NCBI RefSeq assembly: GCF_963576545.1
Contig: NC_083656.1
Location: 124,001 to 188,000 of the forward strand
Direction: 5' to 3'
Origin: Limanda limanda
Lineage: Eukaryota; Chordata; Actinopteri; Pleuronectiformes; Pleuronectidae
DNA length: 64,000 nucleotides
In this document: one piece after another, positions 1 to 11,815 of the stretch
Numbering within the stretch: the stretch's first letter is position 1
How the letters are laid out: each line of letters opens with the position of its first letter
The notes under the pieces: model-generated
Told to the model about the DNA's origin: nothing
Databases searched by the model: none
What the model saw: only the letters and a program-made list of their open reading frames with translations
Made by a program: the position numbers and the translations under genes

Positions 1-1690
1 GCTACGTTGTAGCACTAACGGGCCCGAGCACAAGCGCGTTTCAAGTCTGTCGCGGTCGGGGAAAAGACAGCGTTCAATGACCAAGCACTCGTCTCCGCAT
101 TGCATGGGTTTTTTTGCACTGCGGCAAGGATAAACGCTTCACTTCCTGTAGCCAGCAGGTGGCGCTGTGATTTTAAGTCATGGTGTCTTTGTAGATGTCA
201 TCAGGACGCGACTCTTGTCTTACATGCTTAGTTTGGACTTGATTGAACCAAATATGTCTGAGATACAGAAGCTTGTGTTTCAATGGCGTGTAATCAAACT
301 TTGATGCCAGGCTACGGTCACAAGGAAAGACGAAATGTTAAAATTCCAATAACTTTAGATCTCCATCTTGTTGTGACGACACTCATCTTAATTTTAAGTT
401 GATCTGATGAAAGCCCTACGACAAGTATGTCAAAGTAAATATGCTGAATATGGCCAAAATGGCCACCAAATCCAAAATGGCGGGCTTCCTGTTTACTCTA
501 GCATATCTATCGACTTATTTCTTTGTCATGAAAAGACACATGTCCCCGTCGATTTTCGTAGCTGTAGGCCAATCGTAGTGCCAGGGCTGCCCTTTAAGGG
601 GCGCTAGTCAGTTATTTTGCCACGCCCATTCCTTAAACCCATCTGACAGCTTTCAGGGGGGGGGCTGTTGACACACACATGTAGTTTGAGGGAGATTGAA
701 CCTTGAACACGGAAGTTATAGCAATTTCGTGTGTCATGGCGAGTTGATGAACTTTGATGCCACGCCATTAATATGGCGTTTGACGAAAAGTCACAGTAAT
801 CTTATATCTTCATTATCAATCCCTTGAGACCCATTCGCCACCGTTTGACATGGTTGCGCAAAGTGGATGAGGAGAAATACTTCCAAGTGTAAGACGTACA
901 AAAAACAAGACATTTCCTGCTGCCACCAGGGGGCGCTGTGCTTTTAAGTCACGATTTCTGTGTTTATGTCTTTGGGTCGCGACTCTTGTCTTATGTGTGT
1001 AGTTTGGACTTGATTAGACCAAATATGTCCAAGATACAGACGACCGTGTTTTGATGGCGTTTAATTAAACTTTGATGCCAGGCCACGGTCACAGGCTCTG
1101 ACGAAAAGTTGATTTTTTGATAACTTTAGATCTCCATCTTGTTGTGATGACACTCGTCTAAATTTTAAGTTGATCCGATGAAAGCTCTACGACAAGTACA
1201 TCAAAGTAAAAATGTGGAATATGGCAAAAATGGCCACTAAATCCAAAATAGCGGACTTCCTGTTGCGTTTTTTATAATGCTCCAAGAGGCTTTCTTGTGC
1301 GTCTGGTCATAATACACAATTGTCTTTATTTTCGTGAGGATCGGTTAAAGCTAACTGAGGGGGCTTTCCGTAGATGGCGCTGTTGAGCTATTTCGCCACG
1401 CCCATTTCAAATTACTCCAGAATATGTCAATTTCCACCACTCTCTAATTTACTGCAAATTTAAGAAAGTTTTTGAGCATGGGAAAGCCCTCAAAAAGCCC
1501 TTTCACTACGCTCAGAATAATCCTTTCAATTTCAATAGGGCCTCCCACCGGAGGTGCTCGGGCCCTAATAATAAGAATAATCCTTACAATTTCAATAGGG
1601 CCTCTCACCATTCGGTGCTCGGGCCCTAATAATCATTACAATTTCAATAGGGCCTCTCACCATTCGGTGCTCGGGCCCTAATTAAAGTTT
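1..1690. mobile_element. Unclassified fish repeat with internal direct duplication and inverted ends
   Basis: No gene is visible. Positions 141-650 and 911-1420 are diverged copies of each other at an offset of about 770 bp; both run through a GGCGCTGTG..TTTTAAGTCA block to a CCACGCCCATT block. The right end (about 1518-1680) has three tandem copies of a unit containing CAATTTCAATAGGGCCT and GTGCTCGGGCCCTAAT. The 12-mer GGGCCCGAGCAC at 20-31 is the exact inverse complement of GTGCTCGGGCCC at 1667-1678, so the element may have inverted ends and may begin left of the window. I do not recognise the family. The 66- and 69-codon open frames inside it look like chance. Confidence 0.55.
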
Positions 1691-2465
1691 GGTTCAGTCC
1701 AGTGGCTTCAACATATTAAAGAGGACGACACGCCAGATTTAGCGAAGAATTTATTCACAAAACCAAAGTCTAAACAAATGTTATATTAATATGAATGAGT
1801 GTAGAGGCCCGACAAAAACAGAAAACCTGGGAAGATCTGGACCAACAATTCAAAGGGCCGTCAAAACCATATACTTCCCCTTTGTTCTATAGAATCAGTA
1901 TCTAAATAAAATAAAACAAAATAAAAGAGAGGACTACAACTACTACTAAAAATATAAAATGCAATGTTGAAGTGTTGGATGTGTCCTGCAACATGTCTCC
2001 ATGATTTCAGAGGACGTTACAGTGACTTGTCCATAACTCCAACCTTTACCCTGACCTCAACCGAAGCTTAAAACACTTGAAATTGTATGATTTACATTTT
2101 CTGGACTCATGTTTTGTTCCCATAATGTGAAGGTGTTAACGTATTTAGGTCCCTGCTATATGAGTAATACCCTTCATTCGACTTTCATTACAAGAAGTTG
2201 AATCATTGTTTTCCATATGTCATCGTCAAAGTGTCATTCCATCAAAGACCAACAGCAGCTGTCCAAACATTGCCCCCCCCACGCACATTGTCTAACCATA
2301 AAAGTGTACTAACATCATTAATCGTTTTATCATTAATCACAAAAAAACACATTTACAATCAGTAAAGGATAAAAAAAAGTATTACATATAAGAATCATGC
2401 TCCACCTCTAAAGAGAGACTGAGAAATCCCTCATCTCAACATAGAACGTTCTAAAAAACACAATT
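1691..2465. other. Non-coding stretch, probable 3' flank of the NITR-like gene
   Basis: AT-rich unique sequence without a convincing open frame. It lies downstream of the stop codon of the minus-strand Ig receptor and probably contains its 3' UTR. I see no repeat of note. Confidence 0.4.
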
Positions 2466-3579
2466 CTACAGTTTAACACTTGAGTACACACATTCATCGT
2501 TTGTGTTGTCCCTCTGTCGTCTTGATCTGCTGGACACGTTCACATTTACTGCAGCGTAATGGAGGTCATCTGCATGTTGGTTGCCCTAGAAACAACATAT
2601 AAGTACATCAAGATGGCTTCTGATAAAAAAATTTTGCTGATATATGTATTTTACCAAATGTTTGGTCCCGTCTCTTTATACGTAACTGTCACTATTCATT
2701 AAATGAGTCTGGTAGCGACTCACCATCAAACTCCAACTTGGTCCCGTCTCCAAACACAATGTGTCCACATGCAGCGACAGCACAGTAGTAGGTCCCAGCA
2801 TGAGAACTGTTAAGTCTCTCCATTGACAAGTTGTAGACACAGGTGTGTGTCTGATTGTCTGGTTTCCTCTCACACTGATGGTTCCTGTCTCCGTGGGTGT
2901 AGATGAGTCCTGGCTGAGGTTCTTCAGAGCTCTTGAACCAGTTAACACTGTGTTCTCCATCACAGGTCCCAGTGTGAACTGTACAGCTGAGAGTCACTGA
3001 GCCTCCTGTCTGGATGCTCTCAGACTGATGCACCACAGCCTGGATGTTAGACCCTGAACCTTTCACACTGACAGTGACGCTCTGCATACACTCAAACTTA
3101 AATTTATTACTCTTTGAACAGTAGTAAGTAGCTGTGTCTGAAAGCTGCAAATCTGAGATTTTTAGGTGACTCTTATCATCAATAGTTTCCACAGTGAAGC
3201 GGGAATTGTTCTTGAATTCATTCAATAACGGAAAATCTTTAGAGAATTTGTACGTCATTGAGATAATTCGAGGTTTCTGTCCTGGTTTGTGTTTGTACCA
3301 ATAAATTCTATGGTCATCCCTCTCAAAGAAACACTGCAAAGTCAAGCTGTCTCCAACATCAACTGATTTAAATACGCTGTCTTGAGCAGTCAAGATAAAA
3401 TGATGCATCTGAACTGAAGAGAAAAAGGAGAAAAGCAAAGTAACAGTTAATGTTATGTGACAGAAATGAAATCGTAATCATCATCAGGACTGACTGAATA
3501 TTTTAAAAACACACAACTCACCCATTTTCCCCAAGAAGAAACATGTCAGGTAGAGAATGAACTTCGGAGATGTCTTCAT
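2466..3579 (-). CDS. NITR-like two-Ig-domain receptor, transmembrane exon apparently missing
   Basis: Three exons are visible. Exon 1 (3579-3522) encodes a signal peptide (MKTSPKFILYLTCFFLG). Exon 2 (3413-2724) encodes two V-type Ig domains in a single exon: the first runs from SLTLQC through IYWYKHKPGQKP to ATYYC, the second from SVTLSC through VNWFKSS to TYYCAVAACG, followed by a J-like FGDGTKLEF motif, which is typical of teleost novel immune-type receptors. The tail exon (2585-2466) encodes DDLHYAAV, an ITIM-fitting LxYxxV motif, and a C-terminal CVYSSVKL. Known family members sit in the plasma membrane of lymphoid cells and signal through such tyrosines. Exon 2 ends in phase 1 while the tail reads open only in phase 0, and only 138 bp separate them with no hydrophobic frame, so no membrane exon is present. 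It could be a decayed gene, a secreted form, or an assembly loss. Confidence 0.62.
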
Positions 3580-4834
3580 GTTGAAATCGTCGTGTTGAAT
3601 GACAAACAGCCCGACACTTTCTCCTCTCTTCAGAGTAAAGACTTGTGTTGATTGGCCAGCAGGGCAACACTGATCACATGATCACTGCCACCTCTGATAT
3701 GAATCTTTTTTCTTTGAGTAGTTAGATAGCATATTGTATACTACTATTACTACTACTACAATTGTATTACAATTTTTCAAACAGTACCTTTCGAAGCACA
3801 GTTACAAGGTGATTTACCAGTTAAAAGTGAAGAATTGAGGGGAAACAATAGAAAATATTTAAAATAAAGCATAAGAGCAAAAAAATAAGGACACCAATGT
3901 TACAGATTAGAAAGAATTGTGAAAAAAATATATAGTCTTCCATGAATAAATAACAAACAGAAGGTAAGATCAGACAGAGATTAATATATATTAATGAAAG
4001 TTAGAGGTGAATTCAGACCCAATGTGGAATGGTTATTAGTGCCGTGGACCTCAGGTTTCAACAGGGACCACATGGTATCAAAAAGTCTGAAGTCATCTAT
4101 AAAATCTCAAAATAATTTCTAAAATCTACTACTACTCTACAATTTAGGCAATGAAGAGAAGTGATGAAAGAATCCTGGATCAGCCCCTTTTCTCCAGATC
4201 TGCACCTCAATTGAATGAGTTGTTGCTTGGCCCATGTCCTGTCCTTCTCCCAAGCAGCCAATCAGCTAAGACAGGGGTGAAAACATGACCTCCTTAGTGG
4301 AGGCAACAATTCTAACATAAGAGTAACAGCAACACTGCTTGATGAGAGCATTGGTGATTCTGTTTTCTGTCAACTTCTGTTCATTTCCTTGCTGTTCACT
4401 TGAAGTAGTCTGCTGGGGTGTAGTGAGGACACTGCAGAGACTTCCTGTTTGAAAGCGCTCAGTCAAAGAGAGCAGACAGTCTTTTGACCACACGGAGGCT
4501 AAATACAGATCCTCACATGTCAGGTAGGAAATTGTCAAACAACTTGGGGTTAAGTTCAAGAAGTATATTCTATATTTAGTGGGAGGGGTTAAATATGGCA
4601 ACTGACAACATCAAATCAATTCATCTGATTTAAAATCTTAAATTAATTTTGCAAGGAGAAAATTTACATTCAGCATGTATAGAAGTGTAAGATGTTCAGC
4701 TCTACTGCTTTACACTGGTGTTGACGCATTCACTCCCGTCACCGTCTGTTTGTCTTCTTGCTCTGCTGAAGCTGTGCTCCATTCAAATTAAGTAAATTAA
4801 AATCTGAATGTATGATGCTGCCATTAAAATCTGT
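3580..4834. other. 5' flank of the NITR-like gene; no gene seen
   Basis: Unique AT-rich sequence immediately upstream of the receptor start codon, so its promoter should lie here. I see no clear TATA element, repeat family or supported exon. A 111-codon minus frame at 4266-4601 has no recognisable domain or conserved motif and is probably chance. Confidence 0.35.
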
Positions 4835-5154
4835 TTAACCCTTGTGTTGTCCCAGGGTCTGGTTGACCCAGCATGTGTTTGTGTGCGTGTGACAGTCTCC
4901 CGTCTTCGCGCATGGTCATGTGGAGCAATAAAAATTATTTTTAAAAAAAGAGTGAACCGTGAGCAACCGCATTTTCTTCTTCTTGCTTCTTCTTCTTCTT
5001 CCTATTATTGTTATTATTTTTACTATCACCGAGCAAGAACAGGCTCGAGCACACAACACTGGCAGCCGGGCATGCTCGCGGCGCGTGCCCTCGGGTCACG
5101 GGGACCCCGGCCGACATGCGACAGGTCCTACGTCAGCCGGTCTCCGATCGTTGC

Positions 5155-5186
<32 letters not shown>

Positions 5187-5366
5187 CTGTGCCAGGTTGA
5201 GACATCGCAGGGGGAGGGCTGAGACCACTGGATGAAGATTATAACCATTCTAGCAGGCAGTTGGCCATGGTTCGGCTCTTTGTGAGTGTGTGTAGTGGAT
5301 ACTCCTCTCCTGCCTAACTGCCACAGGATGTGGAATTGTGTTTGTTTCTGCCAGAGGTGAGACAAG

Positions 5367-5520
5367 AAGAAGAAGAAGAAGAAGAAGAAGAAGAAGAAGA
5401 AGAAGAAGAAGAAGAAGAACAAGAACAAGAACAAGAACAAGAACAAGAACAAGAACAAGAACAAGAACAAGAACAAGAACAAGAACAAGAACAAGAACAA
5501 GAAGAAAAAGAAGAAGAAGA
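5367..5520. repeat. (AAG)n then (AAGAAC)n microsatellite
   Basis: A run of GAA/AAG triplets at about 5367-5418 passes into AAGAAC hexamers up to about 5503, then back to AAG. It lies within the TTAA-flanked element. Both strands are open in several frames only because of the repeat (poly-Glu, Arg-Thr, Ser-Cys, Phe-Leu), so none is called as a gene. Confidence 0.9.
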
Positions 5521-6149
5521 ATTAGAAGTAGTAGATCGAGAAGTGGTCAACCTGTCCAACGCACTGCTGAGGAGAAACTCCAGCAAACAGGGTTTGCAAA
5601 ACCTGATGAGGTATGTGGTTGATTTCTCTCTATTACTGCTGCTGGTTTCTGTTTGTTTTTGATTTACACATACAGAAAGAAAGAGGCAGCTTGGGTTAAT
5701 ATTTAAACACAACACACTCTTTGAACACACACACAGACACACTCCAGGTTGGTTGGAATCGAGATGAGGTGAAGATCTTTTTATCCTGTTCTGGCTCAGA
5801 GGAGAAATCAGTTAACCCATGTGTTGTCCCAGGGTCTGGTTGAGCCAGCGTGTGTGTGTGTGTGTGTGTGCGCACAATAGATACAGGCAGCCGAGCAGGC
5901 CCGCGACGCGTGCCCTCGGGTCAAGGAGACCCAGGCCGACATGCGACAGGCCCTATGTTAGACCGTCGCCCATCTTTGCGCGTGGCGTGCAGCAATACAA
6001 ATTATTTTTAGAAAATAAACGAGTAAAATGTGCGCCACCACCAAGTATTTGACTATACAATAGATAATATATTATACTATGAGTGTAAGAATATGTAGAC
6101 AGAGTGTGCAAAAGACAATATTATTGTGCTCAGCGTACAGAAGCCTGCA

Positions 6150-6150
<1 letters not shown>

Positions 6151-6244
<94 letters not shown>
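6151..6244. repeat. (GT)n microsatellite
   Basis: An uninterrupted GT run of about 47 units inside the TTAA-flanked element. The long Val-Cys and Thr-His frames across it are artefacts of the repeat. Confidence 0.95.
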
Positions 6245-6247
<3 letters not shown>

Positions 6248-7334
6248 GTTGGAGAATTGAACAGGATTTTCCAACGGTGGGGTCGAGGGGTCGCAGGAAG
6301 AGGCACCTCCAGGCACCACCAGAAACCTGCATGCATAGACTACGTTACAACATCTTGCGTCTTCGCATGTGTCGTGCAGCAATAAAAAAAAACACAAATT
6401 AGTTTCTTTTTTTTTATTATTACTGCGCAAGAGTCTTTTTCTAATTCTTCTTCTTCTTTTTCTTCTTCTTCTTCGCATCACCGAGCAGGAACAGGCTCGA
6501 GTACACAACGTGGGCGGCCGGGCGGGCCCGACTTTGCGACTCTCAGGGTCAGGATGACGTCTGATCGGAGAGACGGCCCTCAACGCTTGCAGCCGGGCGG
6601 GCACGACGTCGCGACTCTCAGGGTAAGGGAGACCCCGAACGACAAGAGACAGGCCCTACGTTACACCGTCTCGCGTCTTCGCGTGTGTCTTGCAGCTATA
6701 AAAAAGAACACAAATTAGTTTCTTTTTTTTTATTATTACTGCGCAAGAGTCTTTTTCTTCTTCTTCTCCGCATCACTGAGCAGGAACAGGCTCGAGTACA
6801 CAACGGAGGGAGACGGCTCGGCCCAGCGTCGCGAGTCTCAGGGTCGCGGGGCGCCCGACCGACAACAGACAAGTCCTACGTCTTTGCGTGTGTCGTGTGC
6901 AGCTATAAAAAAAAAATGAGAAAAATAAATTTCTTTTTTGTGATCATTACTGCGCAAGAGTCTTCTTCTTCTTCTTCTCCTCCTTCTCCTTCTTCTTCTT
7001 CTTCTTCTTCTTCTTCTTCTCCTTCGCATCACTGAGCAAGAACGGGCTCGAGTACACAACGCGGCCCGCCGGGCGGGCCCGACGTTGCGACTCTCAGGGT
7101 CAGGGAGACCCCGAACGACAAAAGACGGGCCCTACGTAACAAATACATATGCGAGGGCTGTTCGCTTTTCTATTGCCCTTCGTGCGCTTGCTGATGTGTG
7201 GTGGGCTGTGCGTGTGCGCGGGTGCGCGTGCGTCTGTGTGTTTGAAGCAGGGTATCACAACAAGCGTTAGCTAATTCGCTACCCAAACGCTCACAGCCAA
7301 CAGCATGGGGAAGCAGGGACAACACAAGGGTTAA

Positions 7335-7796
7335 TGACGAGCGTCGGCCAGTGCATTGCCTTTGGCGCCCTAATCCAAACTGCCCAGTCGTTGGACGAAG
7401 CAGGGGGAGTCATCGAGATATCTATTCAAAACCTGACCCTAACCCGACTAGGGTTGTAAGTAGGGTTAGGGTATGGGTTGCAATGAAGGGGCAACTTCCT
7501 GGGCTGAGTTATGAGGCCAATATGGAAGTATAAAAGGCTGCAGTTCACTGAGTGGCCACTAGTGGCTGGCTCCAAGAGGGAGTTAATTCCCATTGACTTC
7601 CATGTTAAAAAGCCCGACTTTAGAGCAGAATTAAACCTGTTTACAGCCTGGTTCAAAAAACGGTTTTAATCTCAATCGCGAGGTTCTTCCTTCTTCACAA
7701 CTCTGGGGGGGTTAATTTTTTTTCTAACTCACTCGTTTCAACGCTATAGAGGTTTGAAATTCACGTGACGTCACAGTCAGCGCAACTGTAATTAGG
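7335..7796. other. Repeat-like spacer between two mobile elements
   Basis: A stretch containing degenerate CCTAACCC/GGGTTAGG blocks (7436-7472) and a block at about 7545-7790 (GAGTTAATTCCCATTGACTT onward) that looks like a dispersed fish repeat. No gene is supported. Confidence 0.35.
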
Positions 7797-10745
7797 GTTC
7801 AGAATCAGAATCAGAATCAGAAGTATTTTATTGCCAAGTACGTTCACACATACAAGGAATTTGCTCTGGGTATTGGTGCAAACAATGAACATAGAAACGC
7901 AATAAATACAACATGCATAGGAGAGCAATAAAAAATGGGAAACCAGTATATATTTACTCACTGTTTACTTCTTATTTACTCACTTTTTACCAATATTTAT
8001 ACAAAGTAACATTTATTTTGAGATAAACATTTCTGAATAAAAATATATAAAAAATATAAAAAGTGAAGTAAAAAGTGAAATGCTAAATGCAAAACAATTA
8101 ACAGTCATATTACAATATGCAATGTAATGCCGTATAATATAATATGATATGATATAATGTGTTAATTTAACACATCCTAGAGGTGTGGGGGTGGAAGAAA
8201 AGTCCGAGTCAGGTGGGGGTCCCCGGCCTTGTTGATAAGGCCGACTGCAGTCGGGAAGAAGCTGGTCTTGTGGCGGGAGGTTTTGGTCCTGATGGCTCGC
8301 AGCCTCCTGCCCGAGGGAAGAACCTCAAAGAGTTTGTGAAGGATAGGCCACAATCTTGCCTGCACGCCTCAGGGTCCTAGAGGCAAACAGGTCCCGTAGA
8401 GATGGCAGATTGCAGCCGAGCGGATGATCCGCTGCAGCCTCCTTTTGTCGTTAGTGGTGGCAGCAGCGAACCAGATGGTGATGGAGGAGGTGAGGATGGA
8501 CTCGATGATGCAGGTGTAGAAGTGCACCATCATTGCCTTTGGCAGGTTGAACTTCTTCAGCTGTCGCAGGAAGTACATCCTCTGTCGTCCTCTTTTGGTG
8601 ATGGAGCTGATGTTCAGCTCCCATTTGAGGTCTTGGGAGATGATGGTGCCCAGGAAGCGGAAGGACTCCGCAGTGACGTCTCTCAGGATGATGGGGGTGG
8701 ATGGAGCTGGGTTCCTTCTGAAGTCCAGGAGAGGGTCAGTGATGGCTTTGAGATGGAACAGCACGAGGCGCTCGAATGCCTTCATCACCAGAGAGGTCAG
8801 GGCGACTGGTCTGTAATCATTGAGTCCAGTGATCTTAGTTTTTTTGGGGACAGGGATGATGGTGGAGGTCTTGAAGCAGGCTGGTACGTGGCAGGTCTCC
8901 AGTGAGGTGTTGAAAATGTCAGTGAACACCGGAGACAGCTGATCAGCACAGTGCTTCAGGATAGATGGAGAGACAGAGTCTGGCCTGGCTGCTTTGTGGG
9001 GGTTCTGTCTCCTGAAGAGTCTGTTGACGTCCGTCTCCAGGATGGAGAGAGTCGTCACTGTGATAGAGGGGGGGGGCTCAGAGGTGGGAAGTTGTGGAAA
9101 GATGCAGGCCCTTTGTGTTGTGGGGGAGCTTCAGCTGATGGGCTGGGGTGTGGTGTCAGGGGGGGATGGTGTCAGGACTGTCCCATTGTCTATCGAAGCG
9201 ACAGTAAAACTCGTTCAAGTTGTTGGCCAGGCGTGAGTCGTTAGTTGAGTGGGGGGCTCTTGGCTTGCAATTTGTAATCTGCCTTAGCCCTCTCCAGACA
9301 GAGGCAGAGTCATTGGTTGAGAACTGATGTTGAAGTTTCTCAGAGTACACTCGTTTAGCTGCTTTCACCTCCTTGCTAAACCTGTATTTAGACTCAATGA
9401 ACCTGACTCTGTCTCTGCTCCTGAACGCCTCTTCCTTCTCCAACCTTAACTTTTTGAGTTTAGCTGTGAACCAGGGTTTGTCATTATTGTAACTCACCCT
9501 GGTTCGTGATGGGACACAGCTGTCCTCACAGAAGCTGATATAAGAAGTCACAGCCTCTGTGTACTCATCTAGACTATTAGTAGCAGTCCTGAACACATCC
9601 CAATCTGTACAGTCCAAGCACGCCTGAAGATCCTCCACAGCTTCACTGGTCCACAACTTTGAAGTCCTCACAACAGGTTTACAGAGTTTTAATTTCTGCC
9701 TGTATGCAGGGATCAAATGGACCATGACGTGGTCCGAGAGGCCCAGTGCAGCCCGGGGGACGGCGTGATAAGCATTGCTTACTGTGGTGTAACAGTGATC
9801 CAGAATGTTCTCCTCTCTGGTCGGGCATTTAATACATTGTTTATATTTGGGGAGTTCACGGGTGAGATTTCCTTTATTGAAGTCACCGAGGACAATCAAT
9901 AAGGAGTCCGGATTAGTCCGCTCCACACTGGGAATCTGATCAGCGAGCATGCGCTGTGCCTCTTGCACGTTAGCTTGTGGTGGGATGTAAACACCGACCA
10001 GAATGAATTAAGCGAACTCACGGGGGGGGAGTAGAAGGGTTTGCAGTGAATGAAAACATATTCCAGATCAGGAGAGCAGTGTTGTTGAATCACTGTCACA
10101 TCGTTGCAAGGGAAGTCTGGGGCCCCCTGCTTGAGCTGCTCCCCCCGCGACCCGACCCCGGATAAGCGGATGACGATGAGATGAGATGAGATCGTTGCAC
10201 CAGCCAGAGTTAGTGTAAAAGCAGATACCTCCACCTTTCGTTTTGCCGGAGAGCTCCGTGTTGCGGGCCGCTCGGAAAAGTTGGAAACCAGCCAGCTGCA
10301 GCTCGGAGTCCGGTACAGATCCACACAGCCAGGTCTCCGTGAAGCACAAAACGGAAGATGTGGAGAAGTCTCTGTTTTTACTAACTAGTAGATGGAGTTC
10401 ATCCAGCTTGTTGCACAGTGAGCGAACGTTGGAGAGGAATATACCCGGAAGCGCTGTGCTGGCGGAGACGTACAAGAGCGCCGGCCCTTTTACCTCTCCT
10501 CCGCCGCTTCACCGTGTTAACAAAGGTGAGTGCACCTTTGACCAGAATGTCCAAAATATCGATGGATGAGGCAATAAAAGTCGGTAATGAATTATCAGGA
10601 GTTATGTCCCTTATGTTCATTAGCATCTCTCTGGTGAAAGAGCTCCCGGTTTTTAAGCAGAAAACTGAGTTAACTAACAAAACAAGACAAAACACATCGA
10701 CCAAATCACCGAGGCAGCCATACGCGGCGCCATCTTGGATCTTGG
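7797..10745 (-). mobile_element. L2/CR1-like LINE retrotransposon, internally deleted
   Basis: On the minus strand the element runs from a 5' region with an AAGATGGCGCCGCG block (about 10745) through an endonuclease domain (NVRSLCNKLDEL, then CFTETWL, about 10475-9156), a reverse-transcriptase domain (PHKAARPDSVSP.., NDYRPVALTSLVMKAFERLV, about 9058-8369) and an SGRRLRAIRTKTSRH block (8365-8177) to a short (GATTCT)n tail at 7800-7822, as in the L2/CR1 group. The frame is broken in several places. In the RT the text jumps from AITDPLLD directly to FRRNPAP, so the palm segment with the catalytic aspartates is absent and the copy cannot be active. A GATGA-rich tract typical of another LINE tail (about 10130-10195) interrupts the endonuclease. 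Confidence 0.85.
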
Positions 10746-11188
10746 TAAAAAATTAAATATGATCAATACTATTAAATATCTATAATAACGTTATTTTAAT
10801 ACCCGTAACTTGATGTTTTCTGAGGAAATGAAACAAAGTTTGTTACCTTGTAGATGGAGTCTTCGGTCAGCCAGCGGTTCTGTCAGAACGTAAAACATAG
10901 AACAGGCGAGAATCATTCAGTCGACAAGGTTCTAATATAAATCTACTCTTCCTGATTCCTTGAGCTGCTGGAATGGAAAGTACAATAACATATATATATA
11001 TATATATATAAAACAACAAAAATATATACATATATAAATATATAAAGACATAAGAATATGTCATATTAAGTATAGTAAGTATAGCCAGTAAAGAGATGGA
11101 CAGTGGGTTGGTATATAATAATGAGATGATATGAGAAGAGTACAGAAGAGAAGGGAGGGCAGACTGAGGTAGACTCATGCAGGGAAGA
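10746..11188. other. AT-rich spacer with (TA)n run
   Basis: Contains a TA microsatellite at about 10990-11010 and sequence that may be the 3' untranslated part of the neighbouring LINE fragment. No gene is seen. Confidence 0.4.
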
Positions 11189-11815
11189 TCACTCCCCCCC
11201 CCCCCCCCTCTTCAGCATGGTGTTATAAAGCTGAATGGCCCTGGGGACAAAGGACCTCCTCGGCCTGTCTGATGAGCATGACATTGACAGGAGTCTGCCA
11301 CTAAATATGCTCCTCTGTCCGATGAGAGTTCTGTGTAGTGGGTGGTGCTCATTGTCCAGGATAGTCAGCAACCTACTCAGGGTCCTACCCCCCCGCCACT
11401 GGTGAGGCAGTCCAGTTCAGAGCCAACAACAGCTCCCTCCTTCCTCACCAGCCGTTCCAGTCACCCTCATCCCTCTTCTTCACGCTGCCACCCCAGCACA
11501 CCACAGCATAAAAAAGGACGCTGGCAACAACCGACTGATAGAACATGAGCAGGAGCTTGTTGCAGGTGTTGAAGGACCTCAACCTCCTCAGGAAGTAGAG
11601 CCAGCTCTGACCCTTCTTGTAGATTACATCCACATTGGCTGACCAGTCCAGTTTATTGTCCATATGTACTCCTAAGTATTTGAAGGTGTTGACCACCTCC
11701 ACACTGACCCCCTCGATGGAGACTGGAAGCAGAGGAGGCTGAGACCTCCTGAAGTCCACCACCATCTCCAAGATAACTCTGGGCTGTCTCACACTGACTG
11801 AACGTGTTGCTGGAA
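11189..11815 (-). mobile_element. 5'-truncated LINE fragment (C-terminal reverse-transcriptase part)
   Basis: Minus-strand frames encode the end of a LINE reverse transcriptase: VDFRRSQPPLLPV, FKYLGVHMDNKLDW, LYFLRRLRSFNTCNKLLL and FYQSVVASVLFYAVVCWGG (11792-11445), followed after a frameshift by RPRRSFVPRAIQLYN (11371-11189). The related element at 7797-10745 carries the same block order. Everything upstream of the thumb region is missing, the usual 5' truncation. Confidence 0.8.

Larger units (their letters stand above)
4835..7334. mobile_element. piggyBac-like composite element flanked by TTAA
   Basis: TTAA at 4835-4838 and at 7331-7334 flank a segment with perfect 15-bp terminal inverted repeats: CCCTTGTGTTGTCCC at 4839-4853 and its inverse complement ending at 7330. 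TTAA duplication is the mark of piggyBac-type transposition. A second left-type end (CCCATGTGTTGTCCC) with its own TTAA lies at 5812-5830, so the body is nested or duplicated. The interior repeats a unit with GCAGCAATAAAAA..TTACTGCGCAAGAGTC, a CTT-rich run, CACCGAGCAGGAACAGGCTCGAG and CTCTCAGGGTCAGG at about 4907-5140, 6365-6560, 6690-6850 and 6890-7110. No transposase frame is present, so it is non-autonomous. It holds several microsatellites. Confidence 0.7.

Noticed and set aside
5096..5742. Several 94-142 codon frames on both strands (poly-Glu, Arg-Thr, Ser-Cys, Phe-Leu)
   Set aside because: All come from the AAG/AAGAAC microsatellite inside a mobile element; there are no splice signals or domains.
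7436..7475. Telomere repeats
   Set aside because: Only a few degenerate CCTAACCC-like blocks; no array.
8402..9244. Plus-strand frames of 80-167 codons
   Set aside because: They are the antisense shadow of the LINE reverse transcriptase encoded on the minus strand.
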